The translations under genes and the position numbers were made by a program. DNA of 34,595 nucleotides from Pseudonocardia sp. Lineage in GTDB: Bacteria; Actinomycetota; Actinomycetes; Mycobacteriales; Pseudonocardiaceae. Shown here in pieces: positions 16,728-26,067 of the stretch. The stretch covers positions 1 to 34,595 of the forward strand of contig NZ_JAJCYB010000067.1 in the NCBI RefSeq assembly GCF_029263155.1, in the 5' to 3' direction. Numbering within the stretch: position 1 is the first letter of the stretch; each line of letters starts with the position of its first letter. The notes below the pieces were generated by a model. It was not told the origin of the DNA. It saw nothing but the letters and a program-made list of their open reading frames with translations, and ran no database searches.

Positions 16728-19460
16728 ATGACCCGCTCCCCGGCGCCTCCCACCTCCCCCGACGCACCGCCCGTGCCCGCCGATCCCGGTTACCCGCGGC
16801 ACTGGGAGGCCGACGTGGTCGCCTCCGACGGCGGCATCGTGCACCTGCGCCCGATCCTGCCCTCGGATGGCGACGCCCTCCTGCGGTTCCACGAGGGCCT
16901 CTCCGAGCGCACCCGCTACCTGCGCTTCTTCGGGCCCTACCCCCGGATCCCGCCGCGCGACCTGGTGCGGTTCACCACGGTCGACCACCGTGCGCGGGTG
17001 GCGTTCATCTGCCTGCTCGGCGACGAGATCATCGCCGTCGGCCGCTACGAGGGCCTGCCGGGTGACGGCGGCCCGGGCGGCACCGCGGGCACCGCGGACA
17101 TCGACTCGGCCGAGGTCGCGTTCGTCGCCCGCGACGAGCACCAGGGCCGCGGCCTGGGATCGATCCTGCTCGAACACCTCGCCGCGGCGGCGCGGGAGAA
17201 CGGGCTGCGCCGCTTCGAGGCCGAGGTGCTGGTGGAGAACCACGCCATGGTGCGGGTGTTCCGGCAGGCCGGCTACCAGGTCAGCCGCGCGTTCGCCGAC
17301 GGCGTGCTGCACCTGGAGTTCGACATCGACCCCACCGAGAAGTCGGTGGCCGTGCGCGACTCCCGGGAACAGCGGGCGGAGGCCCGCAGCGTGCACAACG
17401 CGCTGCACCCCACGTCGGTGGCCGTGATCGGTGCGTCGGCCGATCAGTCCAAGATCGGCCACGCGGTGCTGTCCAACCTGCTGCGCGGCAACTTCACCGG
17501 GCCGGTCTACCCCGTCAACCCCGAGGCGCGCTCGGTCCGCGGGGTGCGGGCGTACCCCTCGGTCACCGACATCCCCGACGACGTCGACCTCGCCGTGGTG
17601 GCGATCCCGGCCGCCGGCGTCGACGAGGTGATGGACTCCTGCCTGGAGAAGGGGGTCAAGGCCCTGGTGGTGGTGAGTGCCGGGTTCGCCGAGACCGGCG
17701 CCGACGGGTCGGGTGCGCAGCGCCGCCTCGTCGAGGAGGCCCGCGCCCACGGCATGCGGGTGATCGGGCCCAACGCGCTCGGGATCGCCAACACCGCCGC
17801 CGACGTGCGGCTCAACGCCACGCTGGCGCCCCGGTTGCCCGACCGCGGGCGGGTCGGCTTCTTCAGCCAGTCCGGCGCGCTGGGCATCGCCATCCTCGCC
17901 GCCGCGGCCGAGCGCGGGCTCGGCCTGTCCACGTTCGTCTCGGCGGGCAACCGCGCCGACCTGTCGGGCAACGACCTGCTGCAGTACTGGCAGACCGACC
18001 CGGCCACCGACGTCGTGCTGCTCTACCTGGAGACGTTCGGCAACCCGCGCAAGTTCGCGCGCCTCGCGCGGCGGCTGGCGCGCACCAAACCGATCGTGGC
18101 GGTCAAGAGCGGCCGCCACTCCGGCAACGCCCCGGCCCACGCCGCGGTCTCGACCCCGATCGACGAGGCGAGCGTCCGGGTCCTGTTCGAGCAGGCCGGC
18201 GTCCTCCGCGTCGACACGCTCGCCGAGCTGTTCGACACCGCGCTGCTGCTGGCCTACCAGCCGCTGCCCGAGGGAGCCCGGGTGGCGGTGGTCGGCAACT
18301 CCACCGCGCTCGGCCTGCTGGTCACCGACGGGCTGCTCGACGAGGGGCTGGAGCCTGCCGGGGACCCGGTCGACGTCGGTGCGGCGGCCACCCCGGACGA
18401 GTTCGCGGCGGCGGTACGCACCGCCATCCAACCGAGACCCGAGGACGGCACGGACTGCCACGCGCTGGTGGCGGTGTTCGTGCCCCCGATCGCCACGCCC
18501 GGTGCCGAGTACGCGCGCGCCCTGCGGGAGGCCGTGGCGGGTTCCGGGGTGCCCGTCGTGGCGGTGTTCCTGGCCGTGGAAGGGGTGCCGGCCGAGCTGG
18601 CCATGCCCGGCGAGGACGGCTCGCCCGGCCCGGGTTCGGTGCCGAGCTTCCCCAGCCCGGAGCGGGCGGTGGCAGCGTTGAGCCGGGTCGTGCGCTACGC
18701 CCGGTGGCGGGCGGCGCCGGAGGGGGAGTTCGTGGTCCCCACGGGGATCGACACCGAGCGGGCCCGCGCGCTGGTCGCCGCGGCCGGTCCCGGGGCTCTC
18801 GACGACGACGCCGCCGCCCGGCTGCTGGACTGCTACGGGATCACGCTCACCGAGTTCCGCCGGGTGCGGGGCGCCGATGCGGCCGTCGAGGCCGCCGACG
18901 CGCTCGGCTACCCCGTGGCGATCAAGGCCGTGGGGGAGCAGTGGCGCCATCGCACCGACTTCGTCGGGGTCCGGCTCGACCTCGGCGCCGCCACCGGGGT
19001 GATGCGCGCCGTGGGCGACCTGGCCGCGCTCACCGGCGACGACGAGTTGTACGTGCAGCGCATGGCGCCCAAGGGGCTGTCGTGCGTGCTGCAGGTCGTC
19101 GACGACCCGTCGTTCGGGTCGCTGCTGTCGTTCGGGCTGTCCGGGGTGGCCACCGAGCTGCTCGGGGACCGCGCGTTCCGCGCGGTCCCCGTGTCCGACG
19201 TCGACGCGGCCGCACTCGTCCGGGCCCCCCGCGCCGCGCCGTTGCTCGTCGGCTACAGCGGCAGCGAACCGGCCCGGCTGGACGCCCTGGAGGACCTGGT
19301 CCTCCGGCTCGGCCGGATGGTCGAGGACCTCCCCGAGCTGCGGTCGCTGGCGCTGGACCCGGTGCTGGCGTCGGCCGAGGGTGCCTTCGTCACCGGGGTC
19401 CGCGTCGTGCTCGGACCGCCCCCCACCCGCCACGACGGGGGGCCTCGGCGGCTGCGGTGA
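16728..19460 (+). CDS. Pat-like protein acetyltransferase: GNAT domain fused to NDP-forming acyl-CoA synthetase domains
   Basis: A 910-residue protein with an N-terminal GNAT domain (about 30-210; acetyl-CoA loop Q139-G-R-G-L-G-S), a CoA-binding Rossmann domain (about 225-330; VAVIGAS at 231), a succinyl-CoA-ligase-like middle and a C-terminal ATP-grasp part (about 690-905). This GNAT-first order is that of Streptomyces PatA, the reverse of enteric Pat; such enzymes acetylate and silence AMP-forming acyl-CoA synthetases. The region around VKSGRHSGNAPAHAAVSTP, where active ADP-forming synthetases carry a phospho-histidine, is diverged, so the ligase part may be a sensor only; I cannot settle this by eye. 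AGAGGA precedes the ATG. It follows acuC by 17 bases and converges on the fumarase gene. Confidence 0.9.
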   Translation: MTRSPAPPTSPDAPPVPADPGYPRHWEADVVASDGGIVHLRPILPSDGDALLRFHEGLSERTRYLRFFGPYPRIPPRDLVRFTTVDHRARVAFICLLGDEIIAVGRYEGLPGDGGPGGTAGTADIDSAEVAFVARDEHQGRGLGSILLEHLAAAARENGLRRFEAEVLVENHAMVRVFRQAGYQVSRAFADGVLHLEFDIDPTEKSVAVRDSREQRAEARSVHNALHPTSVAVIGASADQSKIGHAVLSNLLRGNFTGPVYPVNPEARSVRGVRAYPSVTDIPDDVDLAVVAIPAAGVDEVMDSCLEKGVKALVVVSAGFAETGADGSGAQRRLVEEARAHGMRVIGPNALGIANTAADVRLNATLAPRLPDRGRVGFFSQSGALGIAILAAAAERGLGLSTFVSAGNRADLSGNDLLQYWQTDPATDVVLLYLETFGNPRKFARLARRLARTKPIVAVKSGRHSGNAPAHAAVSTPIDEASVRVLFEQAGVLRVDTLAELFDTALLLAYQPLPEGARVAVVGNSTALGLLVTDGLLDEGLEPAGDPVDVGAAATPDEFAAAVRTAIQPRPEDGTDCHALVAVFVPPIATPGAEYARALREAVAGSGVPVVAVFLAVEGVPAELAMPGEDGSPGPGSVPSFPSPERAVAALSRVVRYARWRAAPEGEFVVPTGIDTERARALVAAAGPGALDDDAAARLLDCYGITLTEFRRVRGADAAVEAADALGYPVAIKAVGEQWRHRTDFVGVRLDLGAATGVMRAVGDLAALTGDDELYVQRMAPKGLSCVLQVVDDPSFGSLLSFGLSGVATELLGDRAFRAVPVSDVDAAALVRAPRAAPLLVGYSGSEPARLDALEDLVLRLGRMVEDLPELRSLALDPVLASAEGAFVTGVRVVLGPPPTRHDGGPRRLR

Positions 19461-19512
19461 GGGCGCAGCGACGAGGGCTCAGCGGTGAGGGCTCAGCGGT
19501 GAGGGTTCAGCG
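19461..19512. repeat. 14-bp tandem repeat filling a convergent gene gap
   Basis: Four units of 14 bp start directly after the acetyltransferase stop: 19461-19474 (degenerate), 19475-19488 and 19489-19502 (identical, GGGCTCAGCGGTGA), and a partial GGGTTCAGCGG from 19503. The last runs through the fumarase stop codon at 19507-19509. Each full unit has TGA on the plus strand and TCA (a stop on the minus strand), and a small dyad CTCA-GCGG-TGAG. Confidence 0.8.
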
Positions 19513-21156
19513 GCGGAAGCTGATCTGCAGGGTGGGCTCGCTGACCCCGGCGAAGAAGTCGTTGCCCTTGTCGTCCACCACGACGAACGCCGGGAAGTCC
19601 TCCACCTCGATCCTCCACACCGCCTCCATGCCCAGCTCGGCGTACTCGAGGACGTCGACCCTGCGGATGCAGTCCTGGGCCAGCCGGGCGGCCGGTCCGC
19701 CGATGGAGCCGAGGTAGAAGCCGCCGTGCGCGGCGCACGAGTCGGTGACCTGCTGGCTCCGGTTGCCCTTGGCCAGCATCACCAGCGACCCGCCCGCCGC
19801 CTGGAACTGTGCGACGTAGGAGTCCATGCGCCCGGCGGTGGTCGGACCGAAGGACCCCGACGCGTAGCCGGAGGGGGTCTTGGCGGGGCCCGCGTAGTAG
19901 ACGGGATGGTCGCGCAGGTACGCGGGCATCGGCTCGCCCGCGTCCAGCCGCTCGGCGATCTTCGCGTGGGCGATGTCGCGGGCCACGACGAGCGGCCCCG
20001 ACAACGACACCCGTGTCTTGACCGGCAGCGTGGAGAGCTGTGCGCGGATCTCGTCCATCGGACGGTTCAGGTCGACGCGCACCACCTCGTCGGAGAGCCC
20101 CTCGGCGCTGACGTCGGGCAGGAACCGGGCCGGGTCGCGTTCGAGCTGCTCCAGGAACACCCCGTCCGGGGTGATCTTGGCCTTGGCCTGACGGTCGGCC
20201 GAGCAGGACACCGCGATGCCGACCGGCAGCGACGCGCCGTGCCGCGGCAGCCGCACCACGCGCACGTCGTGGCAGAAGTACTTCCCGCCGAACTGGGCGC
20301 CGATGCCGAACTGCGCGGTGAGCTCCAGGACCTGTTTCTCCAGGTCGTGGTCGCGGAAGGCGTGCCCCAGCTCGGAGCCCGCTGCCGGGAGGTTGTCCAG
20401 GTAGCGGGCCGAGGCCAGCTTCGCGACCTTGAGCGTGTACTCCGCCGACATCCCGCCGACGACGACGGCCAGGTGGTAGGGCGGGCAGGCCGAGGTGCCG
20501 AGCGAGCGCAGCGTGCGGTCCAGGAACGCGGCGAGCTTCTTCGGGTTCAGCAGCGCCTTCGTCTCCTGGTACAGGAAGGTCTTGTTGGCGCTGCCGCCGC
20601 CCTTGGCCATCGTCAGGAACTCGTACCGGGGTTCCCGCCCCGGCGCCGCGTACAGCTCCACCTGGGCGGGCAGGTTGGTGCCGGTGTTGCGCTCGTCCCA
20701 GAACGACGTGGGCGCCATCTGCGAGTAGCGCAGGTTGAGCGTGTCGTAGGCCTCGAAGATGCCGCGGGACACGGCCTCCTCGTCGTTCCCGCCGGTCAGG
20801 ACGGTCTCGGTGCGCTTGCCGATGACGATCGCGGTGCCGGTGTCCTGACACATCGGCAGCACCCCACCCGCGGACACGCAGGCGTTGCGCAGCAGGTCGG
20901 TGGCCACGAAGCGGTCGTTCGGCGAGGCCTCGGGGTCGTCGACGATCGCGCGCAGCTGCGCGAGGTGCGAGGGGCGCAGGTAGTGCTGGATGTCGTGCAC
21001 GGACTCGCGCACCAGTGCGGTGAGGGTGGCCGGCTCGACCTCCAGGAACGTGCGTCCCGCCGCTTCCACCACCCGGCCGGGCGGCAGGTCCAGCCGCCGG
21101 TACTCGGTGGTGTCGGGGCCGAGCGGAAGTACCTCTGTGTGGTGGAAGTCAGGCAC
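19507..21156 (-). CDS. Class I (iron-sulfur) fumarate hydratase
   Basis: A 549-residue fumarase of the [4Fe-4S] class, converting fumarate to malate in the TCA cycle. The three cluster cysteines are C103 (MCQDTGTA), C224 (TSACPPYH) and C318 (SCSADRQAK), matching the FumA/FumB arrangement almost number for number. The N-terminal alpha domain runs to about 340 and the beta-type domain follows, with [14 protein letters not shown] and [25 protein letters not shown]. The GTG at 21156 lacks a ribosome binding site, but a TTACCG hexamer seven bases upstream suggests a leaderless message. The long frame beyond the start overlaps the molybdenum enzyme gene and is not coding. Fumarate is also a product of the gentisate pathway genes further along. 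Confidence 0.95.
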   Translation of the reverse strand: MPDFHHTEVLPLGPDTTEYRRLDLPPGRVVEAAGRTFLEVEPATLTALVRESVHDIQHYLRPSHLAQLRAIVDDPEASPNDRFVATDLLRNACVSAGGVLPMCQDTGTAIVIGKRTETVLTGGNDEEAVSRGIFEAYDTLNLRYSQMAPTSFWDERNTGTNLPAQVELYAAPGREPRYEFLTMAKGGGSANKTFLYQETKALLNPKKLAAFLDRTLRSLGTSACPPYHLAVVVGGMSAEYTLKVAKLASARYLDNLPAAGSELGHAFRDHDLEKQVLELTAQFGIGAQFGGKYFCHDVRVVRLPRHGASLPVGIAVSCSADRQAKAKITPDGVFLEQLERDPARFLPDVSAEGLSDEVVRVDLNRPMDEIRAQLSTLPVKTRVSLSGPLVVARDIAHAKIAERLDAGEPMPAYLRDHPVYYAGPAKTPSGYASGSFGPTTAGRMDSYVAQFQAAGGSLVMLAKGNRSQQVTDSCAAHGGFYLGSIGGPAARLAQDCIRRVDVLEYAELGMEAVWRIEVEDFPAFVVVDDKGNDFFAGVSEPTLQISFRR

Positions 21157-21163
21157 GCCGTGA

Positions 21164-21169
21164 CGGTAA
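21164..21169 (-). promoter_or_regulatory. Candidate leaderless -10 of the fumarase gene
   Basis: TTACCG on the minus strand, in the context TTGTTACCGTC, is seven bases before the GTG at 21156. No ribosome binding site lies between. Confidence 0.45.
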
Positions 21170-21324
21170 CAAGTGGTCGGGAGGCCGGACCGGCCCCCGA
21201 CCAGTCCGACCTCCCGGGGGACGCGCGGTGCGGTGAACCACCCGCGCGGGGTCTCCGGATGGAGACCCTCCCCGGGGCCGCGGCGTCCGTCAACCGCTGG
21301 CAGGCCCACTGCGGCGAGCGGCCG

Positions 21325-21330
21325 TAGGGT
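21325..21330 (+). promoter_or_regulatory. Candidate leaderless -10 of the molybdenum hydroxylase gene
   Basis: TAGGGT is six bases before the ATG at 21337. AGGGT could alternatively be read as a weak ribosome binding site. Confidence 0.4.
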
Positions 21331-21336
21331 CAGCGC

Positions 21337-23703
21337 ATGGCTGGATCGATTCTCGGCACGTCCGTCCGCCGGGTCGAGGACCTCGACCTGATCACCGGAG
21401 CCGGCACGTACGTGGGCAACCTCCCCCTCGACGGTGGCCTGTACCTGCACTTCGTCCGCTCCCCGCTCGCCCACGGCCGGATCACCGGCATCGCCACCGC
21501 CGCGGCCGCTGCCGCCCCCGGTGTCGTCGCCGTGTTCACCGCAGACGATCTCGACCTGCCGGCGCACCACGGGCTCATGGTCGTCAATCCCGATCTGCCC
21601 CGCCCACCGCTGGCCACCGGCCGGGTCCGGTTCGTCGGCGAGGCGGTGGCGGTGGTGGTGGCGGAGTCCGCCGCCGCGGGCGCGGACGCCGCCGAGCTGG
21701 TCGAGGTCGACTACGAGCCGCTGCCCGCCGTCGTCGATCCGGAGGCGGCGCTCGAACCCGGGGCCGAGCTCCCCTACCCCGAGCTGGGCGGCAACCTCGC
21801 CGCCGGGATCCGCGCGCCCGACGACGACGTGCTGGCCGACGCCGAGGTCGTCGTCCGGGCCCGGATGGTCAACCAGCGGCTCGCGGTGCTGCCGATGGAG
21901 GGCAACGCGATCGCGGTCCGGCCCGAGCACGGTGGCGGGTTGACGATCTGGGTGTCCACCCAGATGCCGCACGGCTTCCGTGCGCAGGCCGCGACGCTGT
22001 TCGGTCTCACGGACGAGCAGGTCCGGGTGATCACCCCGCACGTCGGCGGGGGGTTCGGCGGCAAGGCCGGGATGCTCGCCGAGCACACCACGGCCGTCGC
22101 CGTCGCGCGGACGCTGGACCGTCCGGTGCGCTGGGTGGAGACCCGCTCGGAGAACCTCGTGTCGATGCCCCACGGGCGCGCGCAGATCGCCTACTACGAG
22201 CTGGGCCTGACCAGGGCGGGGCGGATCACCGGGCTGCGGGCGCGGGTCGTCGCCGACTCGGGGGCCTACGCCGGGTTCGGCGGCGGGCTCGCGATGGGGC
22301 CGACGTACACGATGAGCCAGGGCGTCTACGACATCCCGAAGCTGGGCTACGACGCCGCCGTCGTGCTGACGACCACCACCCCGGTCGGCGCGTTCCGCGG
22401 GGCGGGCCGACCGGAGGCCACCGCCCACCTGGAGCGGATGATGGACCTGGCCGCCGCCGAGCTGGGCCTGGACCCGGTGGAGATCCGCCGCCGCAACCTC
22501 CTCGACCCCGCCGCCTTCCCGCTGACGACGATCCCCGGCGCGCGCTACGACGTCGGCGACTACGACCTGCCGCTGCGCGAGGCGCTGCGCCTGGTCGACT
22601 ACGACCGGGTCCGGGAGGAGCAGGCCGCCCGCCGGGAGAGCGGTGACCCGGTGCAGGTCGGCGCCGGGATCAGCGTCTACGTGGAGATCACCGCGGGCGG
22701 CGGGGGCTCGGAGTTCGGCTCGGTCACCGTGCACGCCGACGGCAGCGCCACCATCTCCGCGGGCACGTCCGGTCACGGGCAGGGCCATCCCACGGCGTTC
22801 GCGATGCTCGCCGGCGACCGGCTCGGGATCCCGATGGAGAACATCACGTTCGTGCAGTCCGACACGGCGCTCGTACCGCGGGGCAGCGGCACCGGCGGGT
22901 CGAGGTCGCTGCAGATGGGCGGCAACGCGGTGCGCGCCGCCGCCGACGACGTGCTCGAACAGGCCCGCCGCCGGGCCGCGGCACTGCTGGAGGCGGCTGT
23001 CGACGACGTGCAGCTGAGCAGGAACGACGAGACGGGGGACGGCGAGTTCGGCGTCAGCGGCGTGCCGGGGGTCACCCTGACCTGGACGCAGGTGGCGAGC
23101 GCGGGGGAGGACCTGCACGCCGGGCTCGACTTCCGGCAGGCCGGCGCCACCTTCCCGTTCGGCGCCCACGTGTCGGTGGTGGAGGTCGACACCGACACCG
23201 GGAAGGTCACCCCGCGCCGCCACGTCGCCGTCGACGACTGCGGGCGGGTCCTCAACCCGCTGCTCGTCGAGGGACAGCAGCACGGTGGGCTCGCGCAGGG
23301 CGTGGCGCAGGCGCTGTACGAGGAGGTCGTGTTCGACGCCGACGGGCAGCCGCTCACGGCTACGCTCGCCGACTACCGGATGCCGACCGCGGCCGACCTG
23401 TTCGCCTTCGAGGCCTCGACGACCGAGACCCCGACCCCGATGAACCCGCTGGGCGCCAAGGGCATCGGCGAGTCGGCGACGGTCGGGGCCACGCCCGCGG
23501 TGCAGAACGCCGTGATCGACGCACTGGCCCCGCTCGGGGTGCGCCACATCGACCTGCCGTGCACCCCGGAGCGGGTGTGGCGTGCGGTGCGCCACGCCCG
23601 CGCCGGCACCCTGCCGGACCCGTGGCGCGAGCCGCCGGCGATCTTCGCGACCCTCCCGGTCCGGGGCCGCGCGACGGCCGCGCCGGAGGGTGGCGAGATC
23701 TGA
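21337..23703 (+). CDS. Molybdopterin-binding large subunit, xanthine dehydrogenase / CoxL-like family
   Basis: A 788-residue molybdenum hydroxylase large subunit. The a/b hammerhead domain spans about 15-125 and the two cofactor-binding domains follow. Pterin contacts include [11 protein letters not shown] and [14 protein letters not shown]; the base E712 lies in GIGESATVG. The active-site loop at 350-358 reads V-G-A-F-R-G-A-G-R, so the S-selanyl cysteine loop of true aerobic CO dehydrogenase (form I) is absent; it is a form-II-like or other hydroxylase, perhaps for an aromatic or N-heterocycle. These enzymes normally need a 2Fe-2S small subunit and an FAD medium subunit; neither is adjacent, so it is an orphan here. 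It diverges from the fumarase gene. Confidence 0.9.
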   Translation: MAGSILGTSVRRVEDLDLITGAGTYVGNLPLDGGLYLHFVRSPLAHGRITGIATAAAAAAPGVVAVFTADDLDLPAHHGLMVVNPDLPRPPLATGRVRFVGEAVAVVVAESAAAGADAAELVEVDYEPLPAVVDPEAALEPGAELPYPELGGNLAAGIRAPDDDVLADAEVVVRARMVNQRLAVLPMEGNAIAVRPEHGGGLTIWVSTQMPHGFRAQAATLFGLTDEQVRVITPHVGGGFGGKAGMLAEHTTAVAVARTLDRPVRWVETRSENLVSMPHGRAQIAYYELGLTRAGRITGLRARVVADSGAYAGFGGGLAMGPTYTMSQGVYDIPKLGYDAAVVLTTTTPVGAFRGAGRPEATAHLERMMDLAAAELGLDPVEIRRRNLLDPAAFPLTTIPGARYDVGDYDLPLREALRLVDYDRVREEQAARRESGDPVQVGAGISVYVEITAGGGGSEFGSVTVHADGSATISAGTSGHGQGHPTAFAMLAGDRLGIPMENITFVQSDTALVPRGSGTGGSRSLQMGGNAVRAAADDVLEQARRRAAALLEAAVDDVQLSRNDETGDGEFGVSGVPGVTLTWTQVASAGEDLHAGLDFRQAGATFPFGAHVSVVEVDTDTGKVTPRRHVAVDDCGRVLNPLLVEGQQHGGLAQGVAQALYEEVVFDADGQPLTATLADYRMPTAADLFAFEASTTETPTPMNPLGAKGIGESATVGATPAVQNAVIDALAPLGVRHIDLPCTPERVWRAVRHARAGTLPDPWREPPAIFATLPVRGRATAAPEGGEI

Positions 23704-23722
23704 CGCCCCCACGTTCCTCGGC

Positions 23723-23771
23723 GACGAGTGGGACTCTCGTACGAACCCGTGCGACGAGGGTCCCACTCGTC
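23723..23771. repeat. Long inverted repeat (18-bp arms) after the molybdenum hydroxylase gene
   Basis: Arms at 23723-23740 (GACGAGTGGGACTCTCGT) and 23754-23771 pair along all 18 bases with one G-U wobble, around a 13-base loop. It starts 19 bases after the stop and can act as a terminator. Its text CGAGTGGG..TCT.CGT.CG resembles the 22-bp repeat unit found at 26796 and 34486. Confidence 0.8.
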
Positions 23772-23836
23772 CCTCCGTGGCGGGGCGAGGACCTGTCCGA
23801 TCCGGTAGGTGCGCCACCCCCATCTGTGTGCCTGCG

Positions 23837-23865
23837 TTGACGCGTCCGGCGGTCCCGAGAAGGCT
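23837..23865 (+). promoter_or_regulatory. Candidate promoter of the serine hydrolase gene
   Basis: TTGACG (23837-23842) and AAGGCT (23860-23865) are 17 bp apart, giving a start near 23872 and a leader of about 34 bases. Confidence 0.5.
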
Positions 23866-23905
23866 GTGAGGCGACCCACACCGAGCCCCGTGAGGAGCGA
23901 TTTCC

Positions 23906-25078
23906 GTGAGTTCGACGATCGACCCAGGTGCCATCGACCGAGTGCTCCAGGACGCCGTGGACAGCGGTGCCGTACCCCACGTCGCGGCCATCGCGGCGAA
24001 CCGCGACGGCGTGATCTACGAGGGCGCGGCCGGCAAGGTGATCGCCGGGGAGAGCGCCGACGTCACCCCCGGCACGCAGTTCCGGATCATGTCCATGACG
24101 AAGATGATCGCCACGGCCACGGCACTGCAGCAGGTGGAGGCGGGCACCCTGGAGCTGGACGCCCCCGTCGACACCTACCTCCCCGAGTTCGCCGACCTGC
24201 AGGTGCTGGAGGGCTTCGACGGCGACACCCCGAAGCTGCGACCCGCGGGCAGCCGGGCCACCGTCAAGCAGCTCATCACCCACACGGCCGGCCTGGGCTA
24301 CTGGTTCTGGAACCCCGAGCTCGTCGAGTTCGAGGCCAAGACCGGCATCGCGAACGTCGTCCCCGGGACGATGGACGCCTTCACGGCGCCGCTGGTGGCC
24401 GACCCGGGCACCGTCTTCAACTACGGCATCAACACCGACTGGCTGGGCCGGGTGGTCGAGGCGGTCGCCGGCACCACGCTCGACGTGGTGGTCAAGGACC
24501 GCATCACCGGACCGCTGGGGATGAACGACACCACCTTCCAGCTCGACGACCAGCAGCTCGCCGGCGCGGCCACCGTGCACGTCAAGGGCGAGGACGGCAG
24601 CTGGGTCTCCGCGGGCCCCGACGTCGTGTCCCGCACCCCGCAGTGGTGGCCCGCCGGGCACGGCCTCTACTCCACCCCGCGCGACTACATCAGGTTCGAG
24701 CGCGCGCTGCTGCGCGGCGGGGAGCTCGACGGCACGCGGATCCTGCAGGAGGCCACGGTGGCCGCGGCGTTCCAGAACCAGATCGGGGACCTCGACTTCC
24801 CGGCCGAGATCGCCACCGCCGACCCGCCGATCACCGACACCCTCGCCGTCGGCCCCGGCTACAAGTGGGGCTACGGCCTGCTGATCAACACCCAGGACGT
24901 GCCGGGCAGGCGCCGGGCGGGCTCGGGTGCGTGGGCCGGGCTGTTCAACACCCACTTCTGGGTGGACCCGACCACGGGGATCTGCGCCTCGATCTACACC
25001 AACTCGCTGCCGTTCATCACGCCGGAGGCGATGGGCATGTACGGCGCCTTCGAGGACGCGCTCTACGCCTCGCTCTGA
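23906..25078 (+). CDS. Beta-lactamase-fold serine hydrolase (class C / EstB type)
   Basis: A 390-residue serine hydrolase. The nucleophile motif S63-x-x-K66 is in IMSMTKMIA, and Y173 ([11 protein letters not shown]) gives the second-motif tyrosine. The C-terminal part ([13 protein letters not shown] ... [15 protein letters not shown]) follows the AmpC/EstB-type layout, where an HxG or WxG-like third motif is expected. There is no signal peptide, so it is cytoplasmic and more likely an esterase, amidase or lactone hydrolase than a resistance enzyme. GAGGAG precedes the GTG at 23906 with good spacing. The gene has its own promoter and lies upstream of the fumarylpyruvate hydrolase gene, separated from it by a hairpin. 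The substrate is unknown. Confidence 0.87.
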   Translation: MSSTIDPGAIDRVLQDAVDSGAVPHVAAIAANRDGVIYEGAAGKVIAGESADVTPGTQFRIMSMTKMIATATALQQVEAGTLELDAPVDTYLPEFADLQVLEGFDGDTPKLRPAGSRATVKQLITHTAGLGYWFWNPELVEFEAKTGIANVVPGTMDAFTAPLVADPGTVFNYGINTDWLGRVVEAVAGTTLDVVVKDRITGPLGMNDTTFQLDDQQLAGAATVHVKGEDGSWVSAGPDVVSRTPQWWPAGHGLYSTPRDYIRFERALLRGGELDGTRILQEATVAAAFQNQIGDLDFPAEIATADPPITDTLAVGPGYKWGYGLLINTQDVPGRRRAGSGAWAGLFNTHFWVDPTTGICASIYTNSLPFITPEAMGMYGAFEDALYASL

Positions 25079-25163
25079 GTCACACCACCTGGTCGCCTGC
25101 GCTCGTCGCGGGAGTGCCGCGGCGTGCTGTGGTGAATGTGACCGCGCAGGCTCGGTCACGACG

Positions 25164-25195
25164 GCCCGCCCCCGGGATGCCGGTCGGGGGCGGGC
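25164..25195. terminator. Hairpin with perfect 11-bp arms between two genes
   Basis: GCCCGCCCCCG and CGGGGGCGGGC pair perfectly around a ten-base loop, 85 bases after the serine hydrolase stop and 41 before the next ATG. It fits a terminator, or a structured leader of the downstream gene. Confidence 0.65.
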
Positions 25196-25236
25196 TGGGC
25201 GAGACTGCCCGCCGTGACGAACGAGGAGTGCACGCG

Positions 25237-26067
25237 ATGAGGCTGGCCACGATCCGCACCGCCACCGGGACGCGGGCGGTGCGCGTCGGCGACACCGCCG
25301 CGGTGGAGACCGGCGACGCCGACGTCCGTGCCCTGCTGGAGCGTCCCGACTGGGCGGCGCACGCCGCGGCCGCCGCCGGGCCGACGCACGAGATCGACGG
25401 CCTCGACTACGCGCCGCTCGTCCCGTCCCCCGAGAAGATCGTCTGCGTGGGCTTGAACTACCGCGACCACGTGCTGGAGATGGGCAACCAGCTCCCCGAG
25501 TACCCCACGCTGTTCGGCAAGTACGCGCCGGCGCTGGTCGGCGCACGTGACGACGTCGTGCTGCCCGCGGCGTCGGACCAGGTCGACTGGGAGGCCGAGC
25601 TCACCGTGGTCATCGGCACGCCCGTGCGGCACGCCACCCGGGACCAGGCGCAGGCCGCGATCGCCGGCTACACCGTGCTCAACGACGTCAGCGTGCGCGA
25701 CTACCAGCGCCGCACCGGCCAGTTCCTGCAGGGCAAGACGTTCGAGCACACCACCCCGCTCGGCCCGTGGCTGGTGACACCCGACGAGCTCCCCGACGGC
25801 GGCTGGGAGATCTCCACGACGCTCGACGGCGAGGTCGTGCAGCGCTCCTCGACCTCGGAGCTGGTGTTCGGGGCCGTCGACCTGGTCGTCTACCTCTCGG
25901 GGATCCTCACGCTCAACCCCGGCGACGTGATCGCGACCGGCACTCCCGGCGGCGTCGGGCACGCCCGCACGCCCCCGCGCTACCTCACCGACGGCGCCGA
26001 GCTGGTCACCTCGATCGCCGGGATCGGGGAGCTGCGCAACACCTGCCGCCGGGAGCGGCGCCCGTGA
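25237..26067 (+). CDS. Fumarylacetoacetate hydrolase family protein (probable fumarylpyruvate hydrolase)
   Basis: A 276-residue FAH-fold hydrolase that cleaves a C-C bond in a 2,4-diketo acid with a divalent metal. After a small N-terminal domain (1-62) the catalytic domain shows the metal ligands E119 and E121 (DWEAEL) and D150 (LNDVSVRD), and K167 in QGKTFEHTTPLGP. In general the family includes fumarylpyruvate hydrolase, 2-hydroxyhepta-2,4-diene-1,7-dioate isomerase and acylpyruvase. The next gene, which overlaps it by GTGA, is a maleylpyruvate isomerase; this pairing is that of the Corynebacterium gentisate pathway, so fumarylpyruvate to fumarate plus pyruvate is the best guess. GAGGAG precedes the ATG at 25237. 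Confidence 0.88.
   Translation: MRLATIRTATGTRAVRVGDTAAVETGDADVRALLERPDWAAHAAAAAGPTHEIDGLDYAPLVPSPEKIVCVGLNYRDHVLEMGNQLPEYPTLFGKYAPALVGARDDVVLPAASDQVDWEAELTVVIGTPVRHATRDQAQAAIAGYTVLNDVSVRDYQRRTGQFLQGKTFEHTTPLGPWLVTPDELPDGGWEISTTLDGEVVQRSSTSELVFGAVDLVVYLSGILTLNPGDVIATGTPGGVGHARTPPRYLTDGAELVTSIAGIGELRNTCRRERRP

Noticed and set aside
21337..23703. Aerobic CO dehydrogenase large subunit (CoxL, form I)
   Set aside because: The active loop reads AFRGAGR and lacks the cysteine of form I; partner subunit genes are absent.
19507..23991. A 1494-residue minus-strand protein including the fumarase
   Set aside because: Everything beyond 21156 is the antisense of the molybdenum hydroxylase gene, with composition typical of a shadow frame.
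23906..25078. Secreted beta-lactamase (antibiotic resistance)
   Set aside because: The SxxK motif is present but there is no signal peptide, so an intracellular esterase or amidase is more likely.
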